From contig JADLDB010000062.1 in the NCBI GenBank assembly GCA_020846875.1, forward strand, positions 1 to 64,000: 64,000 nt of DNA, read 5' to 3'. The notes below the pieces were generated by a model, which was given only the letters and a program-made list of their open reading frames with translations, did no database searches and had not been told where the DNA came from. The DNA is from Myxococcales bacterium. GTDB lineage: Bacteria > Myxococcota > Myxococcia > Myxococcales > Myxococcaceae. Position 1 is the first letter of the stretch, and the number at the start of each line of letters is the position of its first letter. Positions 54,833-63,681 of the stretch are shown in pieces. Position numbers and translations under genes: made by a program.

Positions 54833-56047
54833 TTACGCGCGACGTCGTTGGAAGGTGTTGATTGCCCCGCCGAAGCGAAAAACCTCGCTGTCAAAGGCAC
54901 TTGCGGCCCACTTGAGCGCCGCGCCGGCGCACAGCAGCACCGAGGCCTGCGTGAGCAACACGTCCGCCAGGGTGGCCGTTCCCAGCACCGCAGCCTTCAC
55001 GAGGAGCGCCACGTTGAGCAGCGGGATCAGCGCGGTGGCGGTGTTGAGCTCGATGCCGGGCATCTGGGCCACCAGGGCGGGGGCCAGCCCCACCAGCAGC
55101 ACCGGCGTCATCAGCGCCTGGCCTTCCTTGAAGGTGCGCGCCATGGACGCCACCGCCAGCGCCACGCCGGACACCAGCAGCGCCGCGGGCAGCAGGCACG
55201 CCAGCATCACCCCCACCTGGCCCCAGGTGAAGCGCATGGAGGTGCTGGCTTCCCCCGCCAGTGACAGGCCCGCCCCGAAGGTGCCGGCCATGGCAGCCAG
55301 GTTGGCCAGCGTGGACGCGATGGAGACCAGCGCCACGGTGAGGTACTTCGCGGCCATCACCTGCACCGGGCGCACCGGCGCCACCAGCAGCGTCTCCAGG
55401 GTGCCGCGCTCCTTCTCGCCGGCGGTCAAGTCCACCGCCGGGTAGAGCGCGCCGATGAAGAGCATCATCAGCAGCACGACGGGCAACAGCCGCGAGGCGA
55501 TGAGCGGCCCCAGATCCTTCTGAAAGTCGAGGTCGCTGGCCTCCAGCTTCACCGGCGTGGCGAAGGAGGGATCGAGCTGGCGCGCCTCGAGCCGCAGGGT
55601 GAGGGCCCGGGCGTTGACGGCCTCCAGCACGGGCCGCAGGCGCTCCAGGGCCTCCATCGAGCGATCGAAGCGCTTGGTGTACAGCACGGTGACGGTGGCC
55701 TGGCGATCCTCGGCCACGGCGCGGGTGGAGCCTTCCGGCGCGGCGACGATCGCCGCCACCTTCTGCTCGCGCAGCAACTGCTCGGCGGCCGGCCGCTCCA
55801 CCCGCAGCCAGGAGGTGCGCCCAGGCGTGGGCTGGCCGTCGAGGAAGGCCTGGGCGTCGCCGCTGGTGACGGCCACCACCAGGGGCTCGTTCTTCAGCCG
55901 GTCCTTCCCCGCGGAGATGATCGCCCCCATCAGGGTGAGGATGCCCGGGTAGAGCAGCACCGGCAGCACCAGGGTGAGCAGCACGGTGCGGCGATCGCGC
56001 ACCACGTCGAGCAGCTCCTTCTTGAAGAGCACCGGCAGCGGGCTCAC
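54833..56047 (-). CDS. ABC-2 type exporter permease (NatB-like)
   Basis: The product is 404 residues from GTG 56047, overlapping the ATPase stop. One membrane helix near the N-terminus follows KKELLDVVRDRRTVLLTLVLPVLLYPGILT. A large extracytoplasmic domain (about 50-200) precedes five further hydrophobic helices. AGEKERGTLETLLVAPVRPVQVMAAKYL is the hallmark motif of NatB/ABC-2 permeases. Family members export Na+ or small organic compounds. The gene lies 50 bases upstream of, and codirectional with, the pspA-like gene. Confidence 0.9.
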   Translation of the reverse strand: MSPLPVLFKKELLDVVRDRRTVLLTLVLPVLLYPGILTLMGAIISAGKDRLKNEPLVVAVTSGDAQAFLDGQPTPGRTSWLRVERPAAEQLLREQKVAAIVAAPEGSTRAVAEDRQATVTVLYTKRFDRSMEALERLRPVLEAVNARALTLRLEARQLDPSFATPVKLEASDLDFQKDLGPLIASRLLPVVLLMMLFIGALYPAVDLTAGEKERGTLETLLVAPVRPVQVMAAKYLTVALVSIASTLANLAAMAGTFGAGLSLAGEASTSMRFTWGQVGVMLACLLPAALLVSGVALAVASMARTFKEGQALMTPVLLVGLAPALVAQMPGIELNTATALIPLLNVALLVKAAVLGTATLADVLLTQASVLLCAGAALKWAASAFDSEVFRFGGAINTFQRRRA

Positions 56048-56757
56048 CCCTGGCCTCCGGCGAAGTGGAGGAAGGCGCCTGTCAGCGTGGGCTGGCCGCT
56101 CTCGCGCCGCAGCTCCTCGGGGCTGCCGCGGGCGACGATCCTCCCTGCGCGGACGAAGAGGAGCCGGGTGCACAGGTGCTCCGCTTCCTCCATGCGGTGG
56201 GTGGAGAAGAGCACCGCCTTGCCCCGCGCGCGCGCCCGCTGCACCAGCGCGAGGATGTCGCGGGAGGCCAGCGGATCGAGGGTGGCGGTGGGCTCGTCCA
56301 GGACGTAGGCGAGGGGATCGTGCACCACCGCGCGGCCGATGCTGATCCGCTGCTTCTGCCCGCTGGACATCGCCCCACAGCGCTTCTCCAGAAACGGGGC
56401 CAGCTCGAGCTCGCGGGCCACCTCCTCCACACGCCCGAGGAGCGCCGCGCCGGTCAGCCCCTGCAGCCGCCCGAAGGTGATCAGCACCTCGCGCCCGGTG
56501 AGCCGCTCGTACAGCCCGGTGGAGGAGGTGAGGAAGCCCAGGTGCCGCCGCGCCGCCAGCGGATCGCGGTGCACATCCACCCCGTTCAACGCCGCGCGCC
56601 CCGACGCGGGAGTGAGCAGCCCGGCCAGCACCCGCAGGGTGGTCGTCTTCCCCGCGCCGTTGGGGCCCAAGAGGCCCACCACCTCGCCCGGGCGCACCTC
56701 GAAGGACACGCCGTCCACCGCGCGCACCGGGCCGAAGTCGCGGACGATGTCGTGCAC
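56044..56757 (-). CDS. ABC exporter ATPase (NatA-like)
   Basis: The product is at least 237 residues. Walker A GPNGAGKTTT, signature MSSGQKQRISIGRA, Walker B AYVLDEPTATLD, H-loop FSTHRME. The signature SSGQ replaces LSGGQ. The expected opening strand of such ATPases (IEVHDIVRDFG) begins three codons before GTG 56757, yet no ATG, GTG or TTG precedes it in frame within reach. Either GTG 56757 is used and the strand is shortened, or a rare start (CTG or GTC near 56766-56778) is used. It forms an exporter with the permease gene it overlaps. Confidence 0.9.
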   Translation of the reverse strand: MHDIVRDFGPVRAVDGVSFEVRPGEVVGLLGPNGAGKTTTLRVLAGLLTPASGRAALNGVDVHRDPLAARRHLGFLTSSTGLYERLTGREVLITFGRLQGLTGAALLGRVEEVARELELAPFLEKRCGAMSSGQKQRISIGRAVVHDPLAYVLDEPTATLDPLASRDILALVQRARARGKAVLFSTHRMEEAEHLCTRLLFVRAGRIVARGSPEELRRESGQPTLTGAFLHFAGGQG

Positions 56758-56809
56758 CTCGATGACGGCCGGCCCCAGGGAAGTCGCCTCGTTTCCGGTC
56801 TCGCCGCCT

Positions 56810-58822
56810 TCAGCGGGGATCCAGCTGGCCTGGCTGCTTGAGCACGTTGATCCGCCGACCCATGGGCGCGTTGCCGAAGGCCACCCCGTCGATGGCGTTC
56901 TCGTAGATGACGAAGTCCAGCGCGTAGTCGCCTTCGGGCACTCGCATCACGTAATCGCTCTTCCCGCCGAGGAAGCCCCATTCCCAGTCCCGCAGATCGC
57001 TCTGCCGGGTCATCTTCAGGCCGACGTCGAAGCCGCCCAGGGTGTCTTCCACCACCTTGCCGGCGACGCGCAGGGGGCCGGACACGACGACCGTCTCGTA
57101 CTTGAGATCCTGCACCACCGGCTCGTCCACCAGCAGGCGCGGCACCAGCAGCTCCCGGCCCGTCGCGTATTCAGGGAAGGTCTCGTTGTCGATGGTGAAG
57201 AAGACCTCGTACTCGCCCTTGGGCAGCCGCACGCGGAAGAAGCCGTCTTCGCCCAGCGTCACCGCGCGCCGGTACCAACTGTACTGGCCGCTCATCGCCC
57301 GGTTGCGGAAGGACAGCCACCCGGCGCGCCGCCCCGGCGCTGGCACCGTGCCGTCGATGGTGAGCCGCCCGCTGAACATGGCAGTCTCGATCAGGATGGG
57401 CAAGCTGCGATCCTGGTGCACCTGCAGGAAGCGGTCGACGACGTAGAAGCCTTCGGCCAGGTCGGCCCCCAGCCCCTCGTCCACCCAGAGGATGGTGAAG
57501 TAGTCGCCGGGGAAGGTGCGAAGCTGGAAGGCGCCCGACTCCAGCGGCACCTCGTACAGGAGGAAGCTGGACGTCTCGGCGGCGTTGGAGGCGCCGAACA
57601 TGAACAGGCGCCAGTTGTAGTTGGGGTTGGCCGGCGGCGGCTTGCCGTCGATGAGCAGCCCGCCTTCGATCCAGTGGGTGGTGAGGTTCGCCGACAACTG
57701 CCCGTCCTGGGTCAGGTCGAGGAAGGGCGTGAGCGGCTTGTTCCAGATCTCCGAGGGCAGGTGCCTGTCGGGCGCGCCCTCGAAGCGCAACTGCACTCCG
57801 TACCGCCCCTTCGGGACGAGCGCCGAGTACCCGGGCAGCCCTCCTTCGTGGTGGGTGATCGCCTGGGCCTCGGCGTCGCCGGGCCGCACGAAGGCCAACT
57901 GGTAGTCGGCGCCCACGCGGCGATCCGGCATGGGCAGGCCGTCCAGGGTCAGCTCGCCTTCCAGCAGCGAGGTGGGGATGTCGATGTCCAGCTCCTGATC
58001 GGTCAAGAAGCTCAAGTTGCGGTTGACGACCTGGTAGTTGCTCAACTGAGTGCCGTAGAGGGCGGAGGGCGGCGTGTCGAGGAAGAGGGTGAAGGTGCCT
58101 TCCAGCAGCGACAGCTCGTAGGCGCCGGCGTGGCTGGGCGTGGCCACCGTCTGCCCTTCGGGGATGCCGTAGGCGCGGAAGAAGATGTCCTGGGGGAAGA
58201 CGCTGGAGATGAAGGGCAGGCCGCCGAAGAGGGCGCTGCCGCGCAGTTGGTGCGAGTTGGCCACCAGGCCGCGCGCCTGGTCCTTCGTCATGTCGAGGAA
58301 GCCCAGGTTCTGGTGGCCCTCGTGGGTGGGGAAGACGCCTTTGGGCCAGTACTTCAGCATGTCGTAGCGGGACCGCATCACCTTCACGTCGTAGCGGCCG
58401 AGGGAGTCGGGGGAGCGATCGACCTCCGAGCGGAACCCGCCGCCGAGGAAGAGGAGGTTGAAGGAGCTCACCGGCGCGCCGTTGAGCAAGGCCTCGCCAG
58501 TCAGCTCCCGCAGGGCCACGCACAGCCCGTAGCGCACGCCGCCGTCCACTCCGCCGCTCACCACGCCGCCGTCTTCGTCCGTCGTCAGGCCGTAGGACTC
58601 AGCGGGGCAGTCCTCCCCCGCGTACACCTCGGGGTATTCGATGGACGCGTCGGGGTAGCGGACGATGATGGTCCCCGAGTCCGGCCGGCGCCGCCCGCCG
58701 TCGGGGTCTTCCACGCCGCCATCCGGGTCGCCTTCGCCGGGGCCGCATTGGCACGCCGATCCACCCAGCACCAGCGCCAGGCCAATCCCCACCCATGTCG
58801 TCCACGCTCGGCCTGAGGACAC
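56810..58822 (-). CDS. Large secreted lipoprotein of unknown function
   Basis: The product is 670 residues. GTG 58822 is chosen because GGGAG lies eight bases upstream and the signal peptide then ends neatly at GGSAC (Cys24). Next come acidic Gly/Asp runs (DPDGGVEDPDGG), typical linkers of myxobacterial surface lipoproteins. The rest consists of repeated beta domains of about 90 residues, each with LTIDGxPxP or [AG]VPKGxYxVxF motifs (LDGLPMPDRRVGADY, PKGRYGVQLRF, IDGTVPAPGRRAG, LPKGEYEVFFTIDN, VPEGDYALDFVIYEN). They look like carboxypeptidase-regulatory or fibronectin-like folds. No enzyme motif is seen. Confidence 0.75.
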   Translation of the reverse strand: MSSGRAWTTWVGIGLALVLGGSACQCGPGEGDPDGGVEDPDGGRRRPDSGTIIVRYPDASIEYPEVYAGEDCPAESYGLTTDEDGGVVSGGVDGGVRYGLCVALRELTGEALLNGAPVSSFNLLFLGGGFRSEVDRSPDSLGRYDVKVMRSRYDMLKYWPKGVFPTHEGHQNLGFLDMTKDQARGLVANSHQLRGSALFGGLPFISSVFPQDIFFRAYGIPEGQTVATPSHAGAYELSLLEGTFTLFLDTPPSALYGTQLSNYQVVNRNLSFLTDQELDIDIPTSLLEGELTLDGLPMPDRRVGADYQLAFVRPGDAEAQAITHHEGGLPGYSALVPKGRYGVQLRFEGAPDRHLPSEIWNKPLTPFLDLTQDGQLSANLTTHWIEGGLLIDGKPPPANPNYNWRLFMFGASNAAETSSFLLYEVPLESGAFQLRTFPGDYFTILWVDEGLGADLAEGFYVVDRFLQVHQDRSLPILIETAMFSGRLTIDGTVPAPGRRAGWLSFRNRAMSGQYSWYRRAVTLGEDGFFRVRLPKGEYEVFFTIDNETFPEYATGRELLVPRLLVDEPVVQDLKYETVVVSGPLRVAGKVVEDTLGGFDVGLKMTRQSDLRDWEWGFLGGKSDYVMRVPEGDYALDFVIYENAIDGVAFGNAPMGRRINVLKQPGQLDPR

Positions 58823-58942
58823 CCGGTCTGCTCCCGGCAGAAAAAAGAGCTGATGTAGGAGGTATGAAGCAAAGGCAACGCCATTTGACAAGCCCCCGTC
58901 GTCATTCGGGTTTTCGGCCTGTGGATCCGCGTGGATCCGGCG

Positions 58943-58965
58943 GGCCGACAGGAAGCTGTCAGGCC
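58943..58965 (-). terminator. Hairpin after the amidohydrolase gene, possible terminator
   Basis: GGCC-GACAG-GAAG-CTGTC-A-GGCC folds into a nine-pair stem with one bulged A and a four-base loop, beginning two bases past the amidohydrolase stop. No T tract follows on the minus strand. Just beyond it, 58921-58940 is a tandem pair of GTGGATCCG[CG] decamers. The rest of the 144-base gap (58823-58966) holds only a weak TTGTCA box for the downstream lipoprotein gene. Confidence 0.4.
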
Positions 58966-58966
58966 G

Positions 58967-60298
58967 TCAGTCGAGCGATGCCACCAGGCGCGCGGCGTGG
59001 CGGGAGGCGGAGGCGAGCACCCGTCGCTCGTCGAGGGTGCGGACCTGGCGATCGCGCATCAGCACGTGGCCGTCGACGATCACGTCGCGCACGTCGCGGC
59101 TCTGCCCGGAGTACACCAGCGTGGAGACGACGTCGTCGCTGGTGGGGGTGGAGTGGGGTTGACACAGCTCGACGGTGACCAGGTCGGCCAGGCGCCCTTC
59201 CTCGAGGCTGCCCACCTCGCCGTCGAGGCCGAGGGCCTTCGCGCCATTCAGGGTGGCGAGCTCCAGCACCTCCTGGGCGCTCATGGAGGTGGGGCCGGTG
59301 CGGGGCTTGTGGAGGAGGGCGGCGAGGCGCATCTCCACGAAGAGGTCGAGGTTGTTGTTGCAGGGCGCGCCGTCGGCGCCCAGGCCCACCACGACGCCCT
59401 GGGCGAGCAGCTCCGGCACCTTGGCGTAGCCGGAGGCCAGCTTGAGGTTGGCGCTGGGGCAGTGGGCGACGCGGGTGTGGCTCTCGCGCAGGTGTCTCTG
59501 TTCCTCGGCGGTGAGCCACACGCAGTGGGCCAGGGTGGTGTGGGGGCCGAGCAGCCCGACGTGGGCGAAGTACGACACGTTGTCCATGCCGGTCTTGTCG
59601 CGCACCACGTCGCACTCGGTGGGGTTCTCGCTGGCGTGGGTGTGAATGCGCACCTGGTGATCGCCGGCCAGCACGCCCACCTGGCGCAGGAGCTTCTCGG
59701 TGCAGGACAGGACGAAGCGGGGGGCCAAGGCGTAGCGCAGGCGGCCATTCTCTGCCCCGTGCCACTTCTCGATCAGCTTGAGGCTCTCGGCGAGGCTGGA
59801 CTCGGTGGTCTCGCGCAGGCCCGCGGGCACGCCCTGCCCCGCGTCCATCATGCACTTGCCGCCCACCAGGCGGATGCCGCAGTCGCGGGCGGACTCGAAG
59901 ACGGCGTCGTAGTGGCGCACGCTGCCCATATCGAGCGCGGCCGTGGCGCCGGACCTGATGCACTCGAGGAAGGTGAGATCGGCGGAGGCCCGCATCGACT
60001 CCTTGTCGTGGGAGGCCTCGAAGGGCCAGATCCGCTCGCGCAGCCAGTCGAGCAGCTCCAGGCCGTCGGCGTGGTTGCGGCAGAGCGTCTGGCAGGCGTG
60101 GAGGTGGCTGTGGATGAGCCCGGGGATGACCACCCGCCCCTTCGCGTCGATGAGGCGCCGCACGCCGCTCTTCGGACCCCTGGACGGTGGGCCCACCTTC
60201 GCGATCCGCTTGCCCTGGATGACGATTTCGGCGTCGCGGAGCACCTCGCGCGCGGCGTTCATCGTCACCACGGTAGCGTTGGAGATCACCAGGTCCAT
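58967..60298 (-). CDS. Amidohydrolase, MtaD/SsnA-like (adenosine-type deaminase or chlorohydrolase family)
   Basis: The product is 443 residues from ATG 60298. Metal-binding motifs of the amidohydrolase barrel: GLIHSHLHACQT (HxH), RIHTHASENPTE, LAHCVWLT and GLGADGAPCNNN (final Asp). This set, and DGLELLDWLRERIWPFE after the HxH, matches the 5-methylthioadenosine/S-adenosylhomocysteine deaminase and Atz/Trz group, with guanine deaminases as relatives. One divalent metal and a water-driven deamination are expected. It is cytoplasmic. The substrate cannot be settled from sequence; no purine gene is adjacent. Confidence 0.88.
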   Translation of the reverse strand: MDLVISNATVVTMNAAREVLRDAEIVIQGKRIAKVGPPSRGPKSGVRRLIDAKGRVVIPGLIHSHLHACQTLCRNHADGLELLDWLRERIWPFEASHDKESMRASADLTFLECIRSGATAALDMGSVRHYDAVFESARDCGIRLVGGKCMMDAGQGVPAGLRETTESSLAESLKLIEKWHGAENGRLRYALAPRFVLSCTEKLLRQVGVLAGDHQVRIHTHASENPTECDVVRDKTGMDNVSYFAHVGLLGPHTTLAHCVWLTAEEQRHLRESHTRVAHCPSANLKLASGYAKVPELLAQGVVVGLGADGAPCNNNLDLFVEMRLAALLHKPRTGPTSMSAQEVLELATLNGAKALGLDGEVGSLEEGRLADLVTVELCQPHSTPTSDDVVSTLVYSGQSRDVRDVIVDGHVLMRDRQVRTLDERRVLASASRHAARLVASLD

Positions 60299-60346
60299 CG
60301 GGCGGGGAGCTTCCCCCAGTGGCCCAAGAGGGTACACTTTTCAATC

Positions 60347-60772
60347 GTGATCGCTCTGATCCTCTCCGCAGCGCTGTTGATCGACATGCCGGGGGAGCCG
60401 ACGCCCTACGCGAAGCCGGTCGGCGCGACGAAGGTGAAGTACATCGAGCTGCTGGAGAACAACTCGCACATCATCTACCCGCTGCTGGCGGTGGTGGTGG
60501 TGGCGCTGATCGCCTTCGGGGTGATCAGCGCGTGGCGCAGCGAGGACATGAGCGGGCTGCAGAAGGCCGAGCTCAAGCGGGAGATCATCCGCGAATTGCG
60601 CCGGGAGATCTGGGGCATGACCGCCGACGCGCTGTCGAAGAACGTGGGGGTGCCGCGGTTCAAGCTGCTCAAGATCCTCGAGGAGATGCAGGCCGACAAC
60701 ATCCTCGAGGCGCGGACCGACACGCAGCGGGTCACCACGTGGAAGATGAAGGGGCTGTCGAACAGTCTTTGA
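60347..60772 (+). CDS. Membrane protein with cytoplasmic winged-helix-like tail
   Basis: The product is 141 residues from GTG 60347. A short hydrophobic N-terminus (IALILSAALLI) may be a signal peptide. A clear membrane segment follows at about 44-63 (YPLLAVVVVALIAFGVISAW). The cytoplasmic tail has a charged helix (LKREIIRELRREIWGM) and then TADALSKNVGVPRFKLLKILEEMQADNILE ending in a strand pair (ARTDTQRVTTWKMKG). The tail resembles a winged-helix fold, as in membrane-bound one-component regulators but in reversed order. Divergent from the amidohydrolase gene. DNA binding is a guess from fold only. Confidence 0.7.
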   Translation: MIALILSAALLIDMPGEPTPYAKPVGATKVKYIELLENNSHIIYPLLAVVVVALIAFGVISAWRSEDMSGLQKAELKREIIRELRREIWGMTADALSKNVGVPRFKLLKILEEMQADNILEARTDTQRVTTWKMKGLSNSL

Positions 60773-60833
60773 CGGGTGCGCTGCGGATCAAGCCCAGAGC
60801 GCGCGGGCGTGAAGCGCCGGCGGATTCGTCCCG

Positions 60834-60846
60834 GGGCTCCGAGCCC
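60834..60846. terminator. Short GC hairpin between convergent genes
   Basis: GGGCT-CCG-AGCCC is a perfect five-pair stem with a three-base loop in the 95 bases between two convergent genes (60773-60867). It is the only clear structure there; it lacks a T tract. Confidence 0.3.
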
Positions 60847-60867
60847 ACCGGATCTACGCCGGCCGAG

Positions 60868-62586
60868 TCAGCGCGCGACGCCGCTGATCCGCGAGATCAC
60901 CTGCGGCAGGTACGGATCGCTGGTGTCCACCACCGCGAACACGAAGTACTGCCGGTTGAGCTGCGGCGACACGCCGCCGTCCGGCGCCGGGCCGAACTCG
61001 AGCCGCCCCATCGCGACGCGGGTCGGCACCGAGGCGTTGGGCGTGCCCGCCAGGGTCAGCGGCAGGCGCAGCGCCGGGTCGCCGCCGTCCGGCGCCCAGT
61101 TGAAGAAGCGGCAGTCGCCGGTGCTGGTGGAGTCGCACAATTCGTAGGGCACGTTGCCGCGGCCGCCGTCCAGCAGGTACTCCGCCTGCCACAGCGACAC
61201 CGTCCGCGCCTGCAGCGGCGCGTCGCCCGCGTTGCCCGCCCCGTAGAACTCCGCCGTCAGTGGCACCGTCCCCATCATGGTGATGTCCTGCGGCACCCCC
61301 CGCGGCAACAGCGACTGGCCGGTGAGGTTGACGATCAACGTCTGAGGCGGGCGGCTGCTGCCGGAGGGCTCGCCCTGCCGCGTCCACAGCACTCGAGCCT
61401 GGTCCGCGGCGTCTTCCCGGCAGCCGCTGCGCGCAAGGTAGGTGAGCGCCACCGGCGCCGTCTCCCACGGCTTCGGATCCATCGTGGAAGCGGGGACCTT
61501 CACGTTCCCCTCCATCCACGAGGCCTGCGTACCCCCGTCCGGCAGCCCAGGCGCGTTGGCGAACTCCCAGTCGATCGACGAGCCGCCGTCGCAGCTCGTG
61601 CCCACCTGGCTCTGGAACTGCAGCGTGTAGGTCACCGGCGTGTTGCCGTCGTTGCGGAAGTACAGCCGCCCCGCGCGCTGGTACGGCGCCGCGCCTCCGT
61701 CGAGGCCGATGCACGGGCTGGCCCCCCCGTCAGCCGGGTACAGGCGGCCGTCGCACAGCGAGCCGGCCACCACCGGCAGGAAGGTCACCGCCTGGTCCGT
61801 GCACTGCTCCTGCGGCGAGTCGTCCCACTTCACGCACAGCCGCGGCAGCGCCTGGATCCCCTGGCCCGTGAGGGCCAGCGACTTCGTCCCCAATTCCGCC
61901 GGCAGCACGATGTCCAGGGAGCCGCCCAGCGCGTCGGCCGTGGTGGGCGCGAAGGTGACAACCGCGCTGGCGCTCTCTCCGGCCTTGAGCGTCTTCACCA
62001 GGGTTGACAGGTCCGCCGTCACCGAGGCCGGCGTGCCCGTGAAGTGCGCGTCCGACACCACCAGATCGTTCGAGCCCGAGTTGGTGAGGCTGACGGTGAT
62101 CGCCTTCGTCTCCGTCACGTACACCTCCCCGAAGGCGAGCGCCGCGGGGACGACGGTGGCCACCGCGGTGACGCCCGTGCCGGCCACGTTCAGCGCCACG
62201 GTGGGCGTGGCGGGATCGTCGCACGCGATGGTGGCCGTGCCCGTCTCACGCAGATCCGGCGTGGTGGGCGTGAAGGTGAGCGGCAACTGGAATTCCTCGC
62301 CCACCGCGATGGACACCGGCGCGGTGGTGCCCAGGCCGAAGTGCGCGTTGGAGAAGGTCACCCCGTTGAGCGTCAGCACCGCCGCCCCGCCGTTGCGGAT
62401 CCGCACCGCCTGCGTCCCGGTGACGTTCACCTGCACCTGCCCGAAGTCCACGTTGGACCGGGAGTTGCCCAGCTCGTCCAGCACCTCGATCTTCGGGAAC
62501 CGGGTGTTGGTCTGCGTGCCGCAACTGCACGCCTGAAGCGACCCCGCCACCAGGACCATCACCACCGCTGCCAGTTGCTTGCTCAT
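60868..62586 (-). CDS. Large lipoprotein with ASH-like beta domains
   Basis: The product is 572 residues. The signal peptide ends in LQAC (Cys20). Two tandem immunoglobulin-like ASH/choice-of-anchor D domains cover about 30-245. Each has the pattern FGxVxVxxT..., VxLxNxGxxxLxV, FTPTT (VDFGQVQVNVTGTQAVRIRN; LTFTPTTPDLRETG; AFGEVYVTETKAITVSLTNSG; VTFAPTTADALGG). The remainder is beta-rich with six or more cysteines and DGG runs. A surface or periplasmic adhesion/scaffold role is likely but unproven. Confidence 0.8.
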   Translation of the reverse strand: MSKQLAAVVMVLVAGSLQACSCGTQTNTRFPKIEVLDELGNSRSNVDFGQVQVNVTGTQAVRIRNGGAAVLTLNGVTFSNAHFGLGTTAPVSIAVGEEFQLPLTFTPTTPDLRETGTATIACDDPATPTVALNVAGTGVTAVATVVPAALAFGEVYVTETKAITVSLTNSGSNDLVVSDAHFTGTPASVTADLSTLVKTLKAGESASAVVTFAPTTADALGGSLDIVLPAELGTKSLALTGQGIQALPRLCVKWDDSPQEQCTDQAVTFLPVVAGSLCDGRLYPADGGASPCIGLDGGAAPYQRAGRLYFRNDGNTPVTYTLQFQSQVGTSCDGGSSIDWEFANAPGLPDGGTQASWMEGNVKVPASTMDPKPWETAPVALTYLARSGCREDAADQARVLWTRQGEPSGSSRPPQTLIVNLTGQSLLPRGVPQDITMMGTVPLTAEFYGAGNAGDAPLQARTVSLWQAEYLLDGGRGNVPYELCDSTSTGDCRFFNWAPDGGDPALRLPLTLAGTPNASVPTRVAMGRLEFGPAPDGGVSPQLNRQYFVFAVVDTSDPYLPQVISRISGVAR

Positions 62587-62623
62587 CGTCTTCTCCGGAC
62601 GTTTCTTCTGGCGGACCGGCTCG

Positions 62624-63628
62624 TCACACCAGCTCGGACTTGGGGGCGCGCACCATCAGGTCGACCACCGCGGCCTTCGGGGACTTCTTCTCGTAGCAGA
62701 TCAGGTACACCTGCTCGCAGATCGGCAACTCCACGCCGTACCTCGTCTGCAGATCGCGCGCGCTCTTCGCCGTCTTCACGCCCTCGGCCACCTGGGTCAT
62801 CTCTTTCATGATGTCGTCCATCGAGCGCCCCTTGCCCAGCGCGAGGCCCACGGTGCGGTTTCGCGACAGCTCGCCGGTGCAGGTCAACACCAGGTCCCCC
62901 ATGCCCGCGAGGCCCGACAGGGTCAGCGGGTTGCCGCCCATGCGCACTGCCATGCGGCTGATCTCTGCCAGCCCGCGGGTGATGATCGCCGCCCGCGAGT
63001 TGTGCCCCAGCCCCATCCCGTCAGAGATGCCCGCGGCGATGGCGATCACGTTCTTGAGCGCCCCGCCCACCTGCACCCCCACCACGTCGGTGGAGGTGTA
63101 GCTGCGGAAGAACTCCGACGCGAAGGCCGCCTGCACCGCGCGCGCCGTCTTCTCCCATCGGCTGGCGATGGTCACCACCGTGGGCAGCTTGTGCATCATC
63201 TCCTTCGCGAACGAAGGGCCGGACAGCACCGCCACGTCGGGCGCGTAGTCCTCCGGCAGGCACTGCTCCAGCACCTCCGTCATCGTGTTGAGGGTCTCGT
63301 TCTCGATGCCCTTGGCCACGGTGACGATCGGCACGTGCGCGGGGAAGACGTGGGCCGCCCCCTTGAGGAAGCCGCGGGTGGCCTGGGACGGAATGGCGAT
63401 GACGCACAGCTCGGCGTGCGCCGCGGCCGCGGCCAGGTCGCTCGACGCCTTCACCTTCTCGGAGAGCTTCAGGCCCGGCAGGTAGTCCGCGTTCTCGTGG
63501 GCCGCGTTGATCGCCTCGGCCTGGGCCGCGTCGCGGCTCCACAGCATGACCTCGTCGAAGTTGGGCGTCAGCACCTGCGCCACCGCGGTCCCGAAGCTGC
63601 CCGCGCCGAAGACGGTCGCCTTCTTCAT
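62624..63628 (-). CDS. gpsA: NAD(P)-dependent glycerol-3-phosphate dehydrogenase
   Basis: The product is 334 residues, the usual GpsA length, from ATG 63628; a longer upstream frame is rejected as non-coding. The NAD motif is ATVFGAGSFGTAVAQVL. Other conserved stretches are VAKGIEN, VAVLSGPSFAKEM, GGALKNVIAIAAGISDGMGLGHNSRAAIITRGLAE (catalytic Lys and Asn region) and GLAGMGDLVLTCTGELSRNR. It reduces dihydroxyacetone phosphate to glycerol-3-phosphate, the backbone of phospholipids. Confidence 0.95.
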   Translation of the reverse strand: MKKATVFGAGSFGTAVAQVLTPNFDEVMLWSRDAAQAEAINAAHENADYLPGLKLSEKVKASSDLAAAAAHAELCVIAIPSQATRGFLKGAAHVFPAHVPIVTVAKGIENETLNTMTEVLEQCLPEDYAPDVAVLSGPSFAKEMMHKLPTVVTIASRWEKTARAVQAAFASEFFRSYTSTDVVGVQVGGALKNVIAIAAGISDGMGLGHNSRAAIITRGLAEISRMAVRMGGNPLTLSGLAGMGDLVLTCTGELSRNRTVGLALGKGRSMDDIMKEMTQVAEGVKTAKSARDLQTRYGVELPICEQVYLICYEKKSPKAAVVDLMVRAPKSELV

Positions 63629-63681
63629 GGGCGCTCGTCTACCACGCGCCGGGCCGTTGTGGGCCGTCCGTCCGCGGGCCT

